DNA of 64,000 nucleotides from Betaproteobacteria bacterium HGW-Betaproteobacteria-7 (GTDB lineage Bacteria; Pseudomonadota; Gammaproteobacteria; Burkholderiales; Rhodocyclaceae), in assembly GCA_002840765.1 (NCBI GenBank), contig PHCE01000001.1:186001-250000 (forward strand), in the 5' to 3' direction. The position numbers and the translations under genes were made by a program. Under the pieces are notes generated by a model. The model saw nothing but the letters and a program-made list of their open reading frames with translations, searched no databases and was not told where the DNA came from. Shown piece after piece: positions 11,894-21,679 of this stretch (its first letter is position 1; the number at the start of each line of letters is the position of its first letter).

Positions 11894-12820
11894 TCAGAGA
11901 TCGGCTAGCACCCGCAGGTGGGCGCCGACGCTGCGCGCCAGCGAAGTCATCACGTAACCGCCTTCAAGCATCGAGACAATACGCTTGTTGCACATCTCGT
12001 CAGCCAGTTTCTTCAGGAGATCGGTACACCAGGCGAAGTCTTTTTCAAGCAGCTTGAGGCCGCCCATGTCGTCTTCGTAGTGGCCATCGAAACCGGCCGA
12101 GATGAGGATCATCTGCGGCTTGAATTCTTTAAGGCGCGGCATCCATACCTGGAGCACGGCATCGCGGAATTCCTCACCGCCACAGCCGGCGGCCAGCGGC
12201 ACGTTGCACATGTTGGCGGCCGGTTTGTCCGTGCCCGAATACGGATAGAAGGGATGCTGGAAGATGCTGCACATCAGCACCCGCTCGTCGCCGGCAAAAC
12301 AGTCTTCGGTACCGTTGCCGTGATGCACGTCGAAATCGATGACGGCGACGCGCTCCAGGCCATGCACTTTGAGCGCATGGCGGGCAGCGACAGCGATGTT
12401 GTTGAAAAAGCAAAACCCCATCGGCGTCGTTTTCTCGCAGTGATGACCAGGCGGACGAACGGCACAGAAGGCGTTCTCACACTCGCCGCTCATCACCAGG
12501 TCGACGGCCAGACAACCGGCGCCGGCTGCCCGCAGGGCGGCCTGCCAGGTATGCGGATTCATCGCCGTATCGGGATCGAGATGGACCACGCCGAGCTCCG
12601 GCGACGCCCGCTTGATCCGTTCGAGGTGCGAAGCCGGATGGACACGCATGAGCTGTTCGAAAGTTGCCAGCGGCGCGTCGTGATAAACGAAATAGGCATC
12701 GATGCCCTGGGCGATCAGGTGATCATTGATGGCGGTAAGACGTTGCGGGCATTCGGGGTGATGCGAACCCATGTCGTGCAACTGGCAGTCGCGATGGGTG
12801 ATGAAAGCAGTGGTGGTCAC
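11894..12820 (-). CDS. histone deacetylase family protein
   Basis: A 308-residue zinc deacetylase of the class II HDAC / acetoin-utilisation-like family. The catalytic motifs are present: RPPGHHC (His pair), DFDVHHGNGTED (zinc Asp and His) and SAGFDGHYEDD. Substrates in bacteria may be acetyl-lysine proteins or acetylpolyamines; none can be named here. It is monocistronic and divergent from moxR. Confidence 0.9.
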   Translation of the reverse strand: MTTTAFITHRDCQLHDMGSHHPECPQRLTAINDHLIAQGIDAYFVYHDAPLATFEQLMRVHPASHLERIKRASPELGVVHLDPDTAMNPHTWQAALRAAGAGCLAVDLVMSGECENAFCAVRPPGHHCEKTTPMGFCFFNNIAVAARHALKVHGLERVAVIDFDVHHGNGTEDCFAGDERVLMCSIFQHPFYPYSGTDKPAANMCNVPLAAGCGGEEFRDAVLQVWMPRLKEFKPQMILISAGFDGHYEDDMGGLKLLEKDFAWCTDLLKKLADEMCNKRIVSMLEGGYVMTSLARSVGAHLRVLADL

Positions 12821-12946
12821 TTGTTCTCTTTCTCTCTCTGCGATCCGGCGCAGTGGTCGGCGCTCGTCGAACGGTCATTATCGTCCGATTCAACACACGG
12901 CTTCAAGCATTAGAATCCAGTGCTACAGCCATTTCCGGAATCCCGC

Positions 12947-13885
12947 ATGTTCGGCACTTCATCCCCTGTTCGCCCCGGCCCCTTCGACCCCGTACTCGCT
13001 TGCGCCAACGAAGTCATCCTCGGCAAGGCGCACGAAATCCGCCTCGCTGCAGCCTGCCTGCTCGCTGGTGGGCACCTGCTGATCGAAGATCTGCCAGGCC
13101 TCGGCAAGACTACCCTGGCCCATACGTTGGCCCGCCTGCTCGGCCTGCAATTTTCCCGCATCCAGTTCACCAGCGACCTGTTGCCGGCCGACATCACCGG
13201 CATCTCGATCTTCGACCGCGAGCGCAGCGAATTCCGTTTCCTGCCCGGCCCAGTCTTTTCGCAACTGATTCTCGCCGACGAAATCAACCGAGCCACCCCA
13301 AAAACCCAGAGTGCCCTGCTCGAAGCCATGGAGGAAGGCCAGGTCACCGCCGAGGGCGAAACGCGCCCCCTGCCTCGCCCTTTCTTTGTCATCGCCACGC
13401 AGAACCCGACGCATCAGATCGGTACCTTTCCCTTGCCGGAATCGCAGCTCGACCGTTTTCTGATGCGCCTCGAACTCGGTTATCCAGACCGCGCCGCCGA
13501 GCGTAGTCTGCTGGCTTCAGGCGGCCAGCGCGAGCGGGCCAGCCAGTTGGCAGCGCTGCTCGACGCCAGCGCCCTGCCCGGCCTGCAGCGTGAAGTCGCC
13601 GCGGTGCACGCCGCCGGACCACTGATCGACTACGTGCAGGCACTGATCGAAGCCAGTCGGCAAAACCCGGCCTTCCAGCACGGGCTCTCGCCGCGTGCCG
13701 GCCTCGGCCTGCTCGCTGCTGCCCGCGCCTGGGCCTGGCTGGCCGGCCGCAGCATGGTCCTGCCCGACGACGTGCAGGCAGTCCTCCCCGCCGTCGCCCG
13801 CCATCGGCTGCGCTCCGTCCAGGGCAGCGGCCATGCCTCGGCCGAGGACATCGCCACGCTGCTGCGCGGCGTCGCCATTCCCTGA
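12947..13885 (+). CDS. MoxR-family AAA+ ATPase
   Basis: A 312-residue MoxR AAA+ ATPase, a chaperone-like protein usually co-encoded with DUF58 proteins. It has Walker A (GLGKTTLAH), Walker B (LILADEINR), and the ATQNP sensor region. The ATG at 12947 begins MFGTSS; a GTG nine codons upstream is also possible, and neither has a strong ribosome site. The gene leads a MoxR-DUF58-TgpA-MltB cluster with very short or overlapping junctions. Confidence 0.93.
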   Translation: MFGTSSPVRPGPFDPVLACANEVILGKAHEIRLAAACLLAGGHLLIEDLPGLGKTTLAHTLARLLGLQFSRIQFTSDLLPADITGISIFDRERSEFRFLPGPVFSQLILADEINRATPKTQSALLEAMEEGQVTAEGETRPLPRPFFVIATQNPTHQIGTFPLPESQLDRFLMRLELGYPDRAAERSLLASGGQRERASQLAALLDASALPGLQREVAAVHAAGPLIDYVQALIEASRQNPAFQHGLSPRAGLGLLAAARAWAWLAGRSMVLPDDVQAVLPAVARHRLRSVQGSGHASAEDIATLLRGVAIP

Positions 13886-13891
13886 ACGGCC

Positions 13892-14842
13892 GTGGCCCTC
13901 ATCGCCAATCTCCGGCAACGCCTGTTCCGCTGGCAGAGCGACGGCACCGCGCCGACCCGCCTCGGCCAGCGCCGCGTCTTCATCCTGCCGGCAGGCAGCG
14001 GCCTGCTCTTCGCCATTGCCCTTGTCGTCATGCTGATCGGGGCCATCAACTATACGCTGGCCCTCGGTCATGCCCTGGTCTTCCTGCTGGCCGGCATTGG
14101 CCTGACCGGCATGGTGCACACCTTCCGCAACCTGCATGGCCTGACCATCTCGCCCGGCCGCTGCGAGCCGGTGTTCGCCGGCGAAACCGCCCACTTTCAA
14201 CTGATCCTCAGCAACGACCGGACGACCCCGCGGCTGGCCCTGGAACTGGAGGCCGAACCTGGCGCGGCGATACGCGCCGACATCCCGGCCGGCGAGATCG
14301 CCCGCATCAATGTGCCACTCGTTGCCCGCCAGCGCGGCTGGCTGGTGCTGCCGCGCGTACGCCTGTGGTCGCTCTATCCCCTTGGCCTGTTCCGGGCCTG
14401 GAGCTATCTGCAACCGGAAATGCGCTGCCTGGTCTATCCGGCACCGCTCCCCTCCCCGCTGCCTGAGCGCTCGCCGTCACTGGCCGGCGGCGAACAGGGC
14501 AGTGAAGGTGGTGAGGAGGATTTTGCCGGCTTCCGTCACCACCAGCCGGCCGACTCACCGCGTCACGTGGCCTGGAAGGCCAGCGCCCGCGACACCGACC
14601 GGCCGTTGCTGGTCAAGCAGTTCGCCGGTGGCGCCGAGGGTGAGCTGCGACTCGACTGGCAGTTGTTCGACCCGGCCCTGCCGACTGAAACGCGCCTGTC
14701 ATTGCTGACCGGCTGGGTGCTGGCCGCCGATGCCCAGGGGTGCAGCTACGCCCTGCGCCTGCCCGGCAGCGACATCGCTGGCGGCTTCGGCGAGCAGCAC
14801 CGCCGCCGCTGCCTGGAAGCCCTGGCGCTGTATCCGCAATGA
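13892..14842 (+). CDS. DUF58-domain protein
   Basis: A 316-residue protein with two N-terminal membrane helices (residues about 32-75) and a C-terminal DUF58 / vWA-like region containing RHVAWKASARDTDRPLLVKQF, the conserved block of the family. It starts with GTG six bases after the moxR stop. With MoxR and TgpA it forms a common membrane-associated gene trio of unknown exact function. Confidence 0.92.
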   Translation: MALIANLRQRLFRWQSDGTAPTRLGQRRVFILPAGSGLLFAIALVVMLIGAINYTLALGHALVFLLAGIGLTGMVHTFRNLHGLTISPGRCEPVFAGETAHFQLILSNDRTTPRLALELEAEPGAAIRADIPAGEIARINVPLVARQRGWLVLPRVRLWSLYPLGLFRAWSYLQPEMRCLVYPAPLPSPLPERSPSLAGGEQGSEGGEEDFAGFRHHQPADSPRHVAWKASARDTDRPLLVKQFAGGAEGELRLDWQLFDPALPTETRLSLLTGWVLAADAQGCSYALRLPGSDIAGGFGEQHRRRCLEALALYPQ

Positions 14843-16791
14843 GCACGCAAGCCCGCCAAGCGCTCGACCATTACGCCGTCCCCTGGCTGTTCGCCGCCGC
14901 CCTGCTGACGGTGGCGCCACACTTCGAACATCAGCCGCTGTGGCTCAGTCTTTTCTGCGGCGCTGTCTTTATCTGGGCCGCCTGGCTGTGGTGGAGCGAC
15001 CAGCGACTGCCCGGCCGCTGGCTGCTGATGCTGATCGTCGCCGGTGGCTGTGCGGCGATCTGGATCGAATTCCGCACCTTGTTCGGCCGTGACACGGGCG
15101 TTGCCCTGCTGGTCATGCTGATGGCCCTGAAGCTGATGGAATTGAAGAGCCGACGCGATGCCGTGGTCGTCGTCACGCTGGGCTATTTCCTGCTGCTCAC
15201 CCACTATTTCTATTCGCAGTCCATCGCCACCGGCCTGTGGCTGCTCGTCGCGCTGTGGATCGTCACCGCGACACTGATCCGCATCCACGGCGGCAGCGCC
15301 GCCAGTGTGCGCGGCACATTGCGCCATTCGGCCATTCTGGCCGGCCAGGCACTGCCCTTCATGCTCGTCCTCTATCTGCTTTTTCCCCGCGTCGCCGGCC
15401 CGCTCTGGGGCTTACCGCAGGATGCGCATGCCGGGCGCACCGGACTGTCGGAAACGATGGCCCCGGGCAACATTTCCAATCTGGCGCGCAGCGGCGAAAT
15501 CGCCTTTCGTGTCCTTTTCGACGGGGCACTGCCGCCACGCGACAAACTCTACTGGCGCGGCCCGGTGCTCGAGGAATTCGATGGCCGCACCTGGCGTCCC
15601 TACGCCGGCATCACGCCGCGCCCCCGCCTCGACCTGCAAAGTCCACCAATCGGCTACGAGACCACGCTCGAGGGACACAACCAGCGCTGGCTACTGGCCC
15701 TCGATGCCCCGAGCACCCTGCCCGCCGACAGCGTGCTCAGCGGCACGCTGACCGCCAATGCCCGCCAGCGGCTGAGCAACCGCCAGCGCTTCCGTTTCGC
15801 TTCGACAATCGATTTCCGTTTCAATGTCAGCGAAAACCAGCCGGTGCTCAATCGCAACCTGCAGTTGCCCAGCGGCCGCAACCCGCGCAGCCTGGAACTG
15901 GCCCGCCGCTGGCAAAGCGAGCAGGGCAGCCCGGAGGCAATCATCGACAAAGCCCTGGAGCTGTTCTCCGCACAATTCACCTATACCCTGCAGCCGCCGC
16001 TGCTTGGCGAGGATGGCATCGACGAGTTCCTGTTCGCCACGCAACGCGGCTTCTGCGAGCACTTTTCCGCTGCCTTCGTCGTCCTCATGCGCGCCGCCGG
16101 CATTCCTGCCCGGGTCGTCACCGGCTACCAGGGCGGCGACCGCAACCCGGTCGATGGCTACCTGATCGTCCGCCAATCCGATGCCCATGCCTGGGCCGAG
16201 GTCTGGCTGGCGGACCGTGGCTGGGTCCGCGTGGACCCGACCGCCGCCGTCTCGCCGCTGCGCATTGAAACCGGGATCGCCGGTGCCCTGGCCGAGGGCG
16301 AACCGCTGCCGGCACTGTTGCAGGTACGTACCGACTGGCTGCGCACCTTGCGCCATCGCTGGGAAGCCATCAACAATGCCTGGAACCAGCAGGTACTCGG
16401 CTTCGATCGCGAACGACAGCGCCGGATGCTGAGCGCCTTCGGCATTCCCGATGCCGACTGGCGCAACCTGGCGGTCGCCCTGGCCGTCGCCAGCAGTCTG
16501 CTGCTTCTGGCGATCATGGCCTGGGCTCTTTATCACCGCCCGCGCCGTGACCCGGCAGCCAGACTCTGGCACACGGCCCTGCGACATCTGGCACGAAGAC
16601 AAGTACACTGTCCCCCTTGGGAAACGCCACTCGCCCTGCTCGCCCGAGTTCGGGCCGAACAAGCGGAGCTGGCGGCTCCTCTCGCCCGCGTTGTCGATGC
16701 CTACCTCCAGGCACGCTACAGCCCGGCAAACGAAGACCTTGCAACCTTGCGCGATGCCGTCGCGCAACTCCGCCGCTGGAGAAATACTTGA
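14839..16791 (+). CDS. TgpA-like transmembrane transglutaminase
   Basis: A 650-residue protein related to TgpA of Pseudomonas. About six N-terminal membrane helices come first, then a periplasmic transglutaminase core with Cys in RGFCEHFSAAF, His in SDAHAWAEVWL and Asp in VRVDPTA. A last membrane helix (about residue 555-575) and a C-terminal DUF4129-like tail follow. The ATG overlaps the DUF58 stop (ATGA), which fixes the start. The protein is likely an envelope enzyme. Confidence 0.93.
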   Translation: MSTQARQALDHYAVPWLFAAALLTVAPHFEHQPLWLSLFCGAVFIWAAWLWWSDQRLPGRWLLMLIVAGGCAAIWIEFRTLFGRDTGVALLVMLMALKLMELKSRRDAVVVVTLGYFLLLTHYFYSQSIATGLWLLVALWIVTATLIRIHGGSAASVRGTLRHSAILAGQALPFMLVLYLLFPRVAGPLWGLPQDAHAGRTGLSETMAPGNISNLARSGEIAFRVLFDGALPPRDKLYWRGPVLEEFDGRTWRPYAGITPRPRLDLQSPPIGYETTLEGHNQRWLLALDAPSTLPADSVLSGTLTANARQRLSNRQRFRFASTIDFRFNVSENQPVLNRNLQLPSGRNPRSLELARRWQSEQGSPEAIIDKALELFSAQFTYTLQPPLLGEDGIDEFLFATQRGFCEHFSAAFVVLMRAAGIPARVVTGYQGGDRNPVDGYLIVRQSDAHAWAEVWLADRGWVRVDPTAAVSPLRIETGIAGALAEGEPLPALLQVRTDWLRTLRHRWEAINNAWNQQVLGFDRERQRRMLSAFGIPDADWRNLAVALAVASSLLLLAIMAWALYHRPRRDPAARLWHTALRHLARRQVHCPPWETPLALLARVRAEQAELAAPLARVVDAYLQARYSPANEDLATLRDAVAQLRRWRNT

Positions 16792-17816
16792 AGTACTTCC
16801 TCGCAGCCCTGCTGCTTGCTGGCCTGACCGGCCACAGCCTCGGCAATGATGCACAGCCCTCCTTTCTGGACGAACCGGCGGTGATTGATTTCGCCCGCGA
16901 CCTGGAACAGCGCCACGGTTTCAATACGGCGGAACTGCTCGGCCAGTTCGCCCGCACCCAGCCGAATGCGCGCGTCCTGCAACTGATCCAGCCGCCCAGT
17001 TCGCCTCAGCAACGCTCCTGGGAACGTTATCGGCCACGCTTTCTCAATGAGCGGCGTATCGAGGGCGGTGTCCGCTTCTGGCAGGAGAACCAGGAGACCC
17101 TGGCCCGCGCCCGGACTTTCTATGGTGTTCCCGAGGAAGTGATCGTCGCCATCATCGGCGTCGAAACGGAATACGGCCGCAACACCGGCGGTTTCAGCGT
17201 CCTCGAAGCGCTGGCCACGCTTGCCTTCCACTATCCGCGGCGGGCCGAGTTCTTCCGCACCGAGCTTGAACAGTTCCTGCTGCTGGCCCGCGAAAACCAG
17301 CTCGACCCGCTGGCCGTCAAGGGCTCCTTCGCCGGCGCCATCGGCATTCCGCAATTCATGCCGGGGAGCCAGCGGCGCTATGCCATCGATTTCGACGGCG
17401 ACCAGCGCGTCGACCTCAGCGGCAGCGTCGACGACGCCATCGGCAGCGTTGCCCGTTTCCTCGAACAGCATGGCTGGCAATCCGGTCAGCCAGTCGCCGT
17501 GCCGGCCGAGGTAGCTGGCGAGCCGGAACGAGCACTGTTGGCAGCCGGCATCCGGCCCAGCCTGCGCGTTGATCAGCTGGCCGGCCAGGGCATCGTGGCC
17601 GCCGCCCCACCGACGGCAACGGTCACTCTGGTCGATCTGGTTTCACCCGGCAAGGCGACGGAATACTGGCTCGGCTTCGACAACTTCTACGTAATCACCC
17701 GCTACAACCGATCAAGCTTCTATGCCATGTCGGTTTACCAGCTGGCGCAAGCCATCCGCCAGCGCATGCCGGACAATCTGGCGGCGAGCGGCACGGAGAT
17801 CCAGACGTCGCGTTAA
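16788..17816 (+). CDS. mltB: membrane-bound lytic murein transglycosylase B
   Basis: A 342-residue lytic transglycosylase that cleaves peptidoglycan to anhydromuropeptides. The likely start is a TTG at 16788 overlapping the tgpA stop (TTGA), with GGAG eight bases upstream. It gives a good signal peptide (KYFLAALLLAGLTGHSLG). No lipobox cysteine is seen, so it is probably periplasmic and soluble. The catalytic region includes IGVETEYGRNTGGF with the Glu general acid, then GSFAGAIGIPQFMPGS. The stop overlaps the convergent rpoS stop by 4 bp. Confidence 0.93.
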   Translation: MKYFLAALLLAGLTGHSLGNDAQPSFLDEPAVIDFARDLEQRHGFNTAELLGQFARTQPNARVLQLIQPPSSPQQRSWERYRPRFLNERRIEGGVRFWQENQETLARARTFYGVPEEVIVAIIGVETEYGRNTGGFSVLEALATLAFHYPRRAEFFRTELEQFLLLARENQLDPLAVKGSFAGAIGIPQFMPGSQRRYAIDFDGDQRVDLSGSVDDAIGSVARFLEQHGWQSGQPVAVPAEVAGEPERALLAAGIRPSLRVDQLAGQGIVAAAPPTATVTLVDLVSPGKATEYWLGFDNFYVITRYNRSSFYAMSVYQLAQAIRQRMPDNLAASGTEIQTSR

Positions 17817-18739
17817 AGCAGTGAATCGCGGGAGATGTTGCCGCGCTTGATGATCTTGCGCAGGCGATCGAGGCCTTCCATCTGGATCTGCCTGACCCGC
17901 TCACGGGTCAGGCCCAGTTCGTTGGCGATCAGATCGAGGGTGGCAACATCGGCGCCATTCAGCCCGTAGCGGCGCTCGATGACCAGGCGCTGGCGCTCGC
18001 TCAATTCGGCCAGCCAGTCGTCGACCAGATGGTCGATCTCGCTTGATTGCAGCAGGCTTTCCGGATCGGCACCGGTGTCGTCGGCAATCAATTCGGCCAT
18101 CGTGTGGTTGGGATCGATCTCCAACGGCGCGTCGAGCGAGGCAATGTGTTCATTCAGTGAAAGAATGCGACGAATATCGGCGACCGGCCGGTCGAGCAGG
18201 AGAGCCACGCTCTCCACCGTGGAGTCCCGGCGATCGGCCGACTCCAGGTGACGCATGGCGCGCAACACCATATTGATCTCCTTGACCACATGGACCGGCA
18301 GACGGATGGTCCGCGCCTGGTTCATGATGCCGCGCTCGATACTCTGGCGGATCCACCAGGTGGCATAGGTCGAGAAACGAAAACCGCGCTCCGGGTCGAA
18401 TTTTTCCAGGGCGTGAATCAGGCCGAGGTTGCCCTCTTCGATCAGGTCGAGCAGGGGAATACCGCGATTCAGGTAGTGCTTGGCAATATTCACGACCAGC
18501 CGCAGGTTGTGCTCGATCATTTTCTGTCGGGCGGCGAAATCACCCGCCCGTACCAGGCGCGCCGTGGCGAACTCCTGCTCCGGCGTTAGCAGTGGCTTGG
18601 CGCCGATTTCATTCAAGTAAAGCTGGGTAACGTCCTCGAGCAACTCTAGTTCCGGCTGCGGCGCTTCGCTTTCGGGCAGCAGCGCAGGATCCGCCGGCCC
18701 GTCGAACTCCTCGTCTTCGACGCCGTCGTCCGCGCTCAT
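17813..18739 (-). CDS. rpoS: RNA polymerase sigma factor RpoS
   Basis: A 308-residue stationary-phase/general stress sigma factor. Region 1.2 (DVTQLYLNEIGAKPLLTPEQE), region 2 (NLRLVVNIAKHYLNRGIPLLDLIEEGN and FRFSTYATWWIRQSIERGIMNQ), region 3 and region 4 (LDLIANELGLTRERVRQIQMEGL) are all present. The gene order surE-pcm-nlpD-rpoS is the classical proteobacterial one. The start overlaps the nlpD stop (ATGA). Confidence 0.97.
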   Translation of the reverse strand: MSADDGVEDEEFDGPADPALLPESEAPQPELELLEDVTQLYLNEIGAKPLLTPEQEFATARLVRAGDFAARQKMIEHNLRLVVNIAKHYLNRGIPLLDLIEEGNLGLIHALEKFDPERGFRFSTYATWWIRQSIERGIMNQARTIRLPVHVVKEINMVLRAMRHLESADRRDSTVESVALLLDRPVADIRRILSLNEHIASLDAPLEIDPNHTMAELIADDTGADPESLLQSSEIDHLVDDWLAELSERQRLVIERRYGLNGADVATLDLIANELGLTRERVRQIQMEGLDRLRKIIKRGNISRDSLL

Positions 18740-19629
18740 CGCCGGGGCAGGTACTGGGCAGGATCGACCGGCTTGCCCTGCTTGCGGATCTCGAAATGCA
18801 GCTTCACCGAATCGGCATCGGAATTGCCCATCTCGGCGATTTTCTGGCCACGGGCGACCTGTTGCCCTTCCTTGACCAGGATCTTCCGGTTATGGGCATA
18901 GGCCGAGAGGAAGGTGGCGTTGTGCTTGATGATCACCAGCTCGCCATAACCGCGCAGCCCCGATCCGGCATAGACCACCTTGCCGTCACCGGCGGCAATG
19001 ACCGGATCGCCTGCCTTGCCGGCAAAATCCAGGCCCTTGTTACCGGATTCGCTGTAGGGCGCCACGACCTTGCCCGCCGAGGGCCAGATCCATGGCACAT
19101 CATCCGGCGCGACAGCGGCAGCTGCTGGTGCCGGTTCGGGTTTCGCTTCAATGCGCGTTTCGGTTGGTGCGGGTGCGTTCTCCGCCCCACGGCCGAGACG
19201 GGCGTAGGCCTCGTCCGAATAAGGTTCCTTGCCGACCCGCGGCTCACGCTTGAGTCCTCTGGACGGCTCGGCCATTGCCGGCGCATCCAGTGAACGAACC
19301 TCGACCCCGCCACCGACAGCAATCGGTGTCGCCTGGACACCTACAGTGGCATCGCCAACAGTCACCGGAGGCGCCACTCGAAGAATCTGTCCTTCCTTGA
19401 TGGTCGCAGGATTGACGATATTGTTCCAGCCAGCGACATCGCGATAATCCTGGCCATGTTCCATGGCGATCCGGTACAGGGTGTCGCCCCGCTTCACCGT
19501 GTAATAGCCCGGACCCGATGGCTGGGTAGCCGCCTGAGCCGAGGCACCACGGTCAACCGCCGGCGCCGGTGGCTGGGAGAAACAGCCGGCCAACAGGGCC
19601 GACAAGCCAAAGATGAATAATCTGATCAT
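18736..19629 (-). CDS. nlpD: NlpD-like murein hydrolase activator lipoprotein
   Basis: A 297-residue lipoprotein. The signal peptide ends in the lipobox LLAGC. A LysM peptidoglycan-binding domain follows ([19 protein letters not shown], residues about 42-86). A C-terminal LytM/M23 domain (from about residue 180) has [18 protein letters not shown]. The usual zinc ligand HxH is not seen, consistent with a non-catalytic activator of amidases. It overlaps rpoS and pcm by four bases each. Confidence 0.95.
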   Translation of the reverse strand: MIRLFIFGLSALLAGCFSQPPAPAVDRGASAQAATQPSGPGYYTVKRGDTLYRIAMEHGQDYRDVAGWNNIVNPATIKEGQILRVAPPVTVGDATVGVQATPIAVGGGVEVRSLDAPAMAEPSRGLKREPRVGKEPYSDEAYARLGRGAENAPAPTETRIEAKPEPAPAAAAVAPDDVPWIWPSAGKVVAPYSESGNKGLDFAGKAGDPVIAAGDGKVVYAGSGLRGYGELVIIKHNATFLSAYAHNRKILVKEGQQVARGQKIAEMGNSDADSVKLHFEIRKQGKPVDPAQYLPRR

Positions 19630-20288
19630 TGCGTTCCTGCCAGCAGCGGGACAAAGCGGACAGCGTCGAGCCGCCGTTCGACAAAGCCCTGGGGCGTGTT
19701 CTCGATAAAACTCAGGTATTGCTCGGCAGTTCCCACCGGCAACACCAAGCGACCACCGGGCGCCAGTTGTTGCAATAGTGCCGGGGGCACACGCAAACCG
19801 GCAGCAGCCACGACAATGCTATCGAAGGGACCGGCTTCGGGCAATCCCAACTGGCCGTCGGCATGTTTCAGACGAACGTTAAACTGCTGCAGCACGCGCA
19901 TGTTCGCCTTGGCTTTTTCGAGCAAAGGGCCGATGCGCTCGACCGCATAAACCTCGCTGGTCATCTGCGCCAGAACCGCCGCTTGATAACCACAACCGGC
20001 ACCGACTTCCAGTGTCTTGCCGAGCGACGGCCGCCCGTCGAGCAGCAGTTCGATCATCCGGGCGACGATGTAGGGTTGGGAAATGGTCTGTCCCATGCCC
20101 AGCGGCAGCGCCGTATCCTCGTAAGCACGAGAGGCCAGCGCTTCCTCGACAAAGACATGACGCGGTACTGCAGCCATCGCCGCGAGCACCGATTCGTTGC
20201 GGATGCCCTTCTCGCGCAAACGCTCGATCATCCGTGTTCGCGTCCGTTGTGAGGTCATGCCGATGCCCTGCAGCACAGTACGCGTCAC
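19626..20288 (-). CDS. pcm: protein-L-isoaspartate O-methyltransferase
   Basis: A 220-residue (or 210-residue) SAM-dependent repair enzyme that methylates L-isoaspartyl residues in damaged proteins. The motifs [15 protein letters not shown] and [15 protein letters not shown] (SAM-binding) are diagnostic. A GTG at 20288 overlaps the surE stop (GTGA) and allows coupling. An ATG ten codons later ([10 protein letters not shown], 20258) matches the usual N-terminus better. The start is therefore open. Confidence 0.95.
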   Translation of the reverse strand: MTRTVLQGIGMTSQRTRTRMIERLREKGIRNESVLAAMAAVPRHVFVEEALASRAYEDTALPLGMGQTISQPYIVARMIELLLDGRPSLGKTLEVGAGCGYQAAVLAQMTSEVYAVERIGPLLEKAKANMRVLQQFNVRLKHADGQLGLPEAGPFDSIVVAAAGLRVPPALLQQLAPGGRLVLPVGTAEQYLSFIENTPQGFVERRLDAVRFVPLLAGTQ

Positions 20289-21025
20289 TTCATCCAGTTA
20301 CGCACGGCACCCAACTGGGCGGTGTGCGTCAGATCGATCTGCAGCGGCGTTATCGACGCGCAACCACGTTCGACGGCATTGAAATCGGTTCCCGGCCCGG
20401 CATCGGCTGCCGCTCCGGCAGCCCCCACCCAGAAAACCGTTTCGTTGCGCGGCGAGGTCATCCGAACCACCGGTTCCGCCTTGTGTCGCCGACCAAGACG
20501 CGTCACCTCCATGCCCTGCAATTGCTCATAGGGAATATCCGGGACATTCACATTGAGCAAGACGGGTTCGCGAATCGGATCACGAATAAAGCGCTCGACC
20601 AATTCGCGGGCTATCCGCCCGGCAGTAGCAAAATTGCGCCCCTCAAAACTGGTCAACGAAATGGCAATGGAAGGCAAGCCGAGTAGAAACCCCTCGGTAG
20701 CGGCAGCGACGGTCCCCGAATAAATGGTGTCGTCACCCATATTGGCGCCATGATTTATTCCCGACACCACAATATCGGGCAGATTATCGAGCATGCCGGT
20801 AACGGCAAGATGCACACAGTCTGTTGGCGTTCCATTGACGAAGTAATACCCGTTACTCGCCCGCTTGAGGAATAACGGGCGATCTAAGGTCAATGAATTG
20901 CTCGCACCGCTACGGTTTTGCTCCGGCGCGACGACGGTTATCTCACCCAAGCCAACCAGCGCTTCCGCCAGTTCGGCAAGGCCAGGGGCAAAATAGCCAT
21001 CATCGTTGCTGAGCAGAATCCGCAT
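20285..21025 (-). CDS. surE: 5'/3'-nucleotidase SurE
   Basis: A 246-residue metal-dependent survival protein SurE that dephosphorylates nucleoside monophosphates. The N-terminal [15 protein letters not shown] carries the Asp-Asp metal site, with [10 protein letters not shown] and [19 protein letters not shown] completing the active site. The ATG at 21025 is preferred over an upstream TTG. Two bases separate it from the H-NS-like gene stop. Confidence 0.96.
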   Translation of the reverse strand: MRILLSNDDGYFAPGLAELAEALVGLGEITVVAPEQNRSGASNSLTLDRPLFLKRASNGYYFVNGTPTDCVHLAVTGMLDNLPDIVVSGINHGANMGDDTIYSGTVAAATEGFLLGLPSIAISLTSFEGRNFATAGRIARELVERFIRDPIREPVLLNVNVPDIPYEQLQGMEVTRLGRRHKAEPVVRMTSPRNETVFWVGAAGAAADAGPGTDFNAVERGCASITPLQIDLTHTAQLGAVRNWMK

Positions 21026-21027
21026 GT

Positions 21028-21342
21028 TCAAACCAGAAGATTATCGAGAGCACCGCCATTGGCCAGCCACGATTCAACCCACTTCGGTTTGCGGCCACGG
21101 CCCGTCCATTCCAGAGTCGGATTTTCCGGATGGCGATATTTGACGGCCACCTTGGCACCAGGAGTCTTGACCACCGCTTCCCTGGCCAGCAATTCATCCA
21201 ACGTATAACCCAGCGTCTTGGCCATCTCGCGCAACTTATTCAGCGCTTCGGCTTTTTCGCGGGCTTCCCGTTTTTTCAATTCTGCGGGAATTCTCTGCTG
21301 CAAATCGCGCAATTGGGGAGCTGAGAGAGTCGACAAATCCAT
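21028..21342 (-). CDS. H-NS-like nucleoid-associated protein
   Basis: A 104-residue H-NS/BpH3-type protein. The N-terminal half is a charged coiled-coil oligomerisation region ([18 protein letters not shown]). The C-terminus has the AT-hook-like DNA-binding block [21 protein letters not shown]. The start at 21342 follows GGAGGTAATC, an excellent ribosome site. It lies two bases upstream of surE on the same strand and next to the integration site, so it may be expressed with surE. Confidence 0.92.
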   Translation of the reverse strand: MDLSTLSAPQLRDLQQRIPAELKKREAREKAEALNKLREMAKTLGYTLDELLAREAVVKTPGAKVAVKYRHPENPTLEWTGRGRKPKWVESWLANGGALDNLLV

Positions 21343-21406
21343 GATTACCTCCAAAACATTAAGGGTGGCAATAATTTAGTTTGTCCGCCGGTATTTATCA
21401 ACGAAT

Positions 21407-21435
21407 AAAAATTAAAAAACCGGCAAGAGCCGGTT
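21407..21435 (-). terminator. rho-independent terminator of the tRNA-Pro gene
   Basis: On the minus strand AACCGGC/GCCGGTT with a 4-nt loop is followed by a T-rich run. It lies 8 nt beyond the CCA end of the tRNA-Pro fragment, so it is the host's original tRNA terminator. Confidence 0.75.
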
Positions 21436-21443
21436 AATTAATT

Positions 21444-21489
21444 TGGTCGGGGCGGCGGGATTCGAACTCGCGACCCCTTGCACCCCATG
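21444..21489 (-). other. attL: 3' fragment of tRNA-Pro (GGG)
   Basis: Forty-six bases match the 3' part of a tRNA-Pro: anticodon loop with GGG, T arm (GAGTTCGAATCCC), acceptor 3' strand CGCCCCG, A discriminator and CCA. Beyond 21489 the sequence diverges from any tRNA 5' half, so the gene is truncated. A tyrosine integrase starts 190 bp to the right. This fits insertion into the tRNA 3' end, with the intact tRNA restored at the far right end, outside this window. Confidence 0.85.
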
Positions 21490-21501
21490 AGGGTAAAAGC
21501 G

Positions 21502-21530
21502 CATCCCAGAGCATCCAACGACATCCCAGA
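21502..21530. repeat. direct repeats next to attL
   Basis: CATCCCAGA occurs at 21502-21510 and again at 21522-21530, a 20-bp period, with a related CATCCAACG between them. They lie 12-40 bp inside the element end and could be integrase arm or excisionase sites. This role is inferred from position only. Confidence 0.4.
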
Positions 21531-21618
21531 AACCATCTCAACACATTGTTTTGTATGTAGAAAAAAGCCTTTACGATTCCAGCATCGTCCCATACAATCC
21601 AACCACATCCGGCAAAGT

Positions 21619-21642
21619 TGTGGGGGGAAATGTGGGGGGAAT
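21619..21642. repeat. tandem 12-bp G-rich repeat before integrase
   Basis: Two adjacent copies of TGTGGGGGGAAA (second ends AAT) lie 38 bp upstream of the integrase start. They may be regulator or integrase binding sites, or a G-tract structure that affects integrase expression. Confidence 0.45.
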
Positions 21643-21679
21643 TTTACCCCAATGACCTCCCCCGGGCAAGGAGGCAAGC

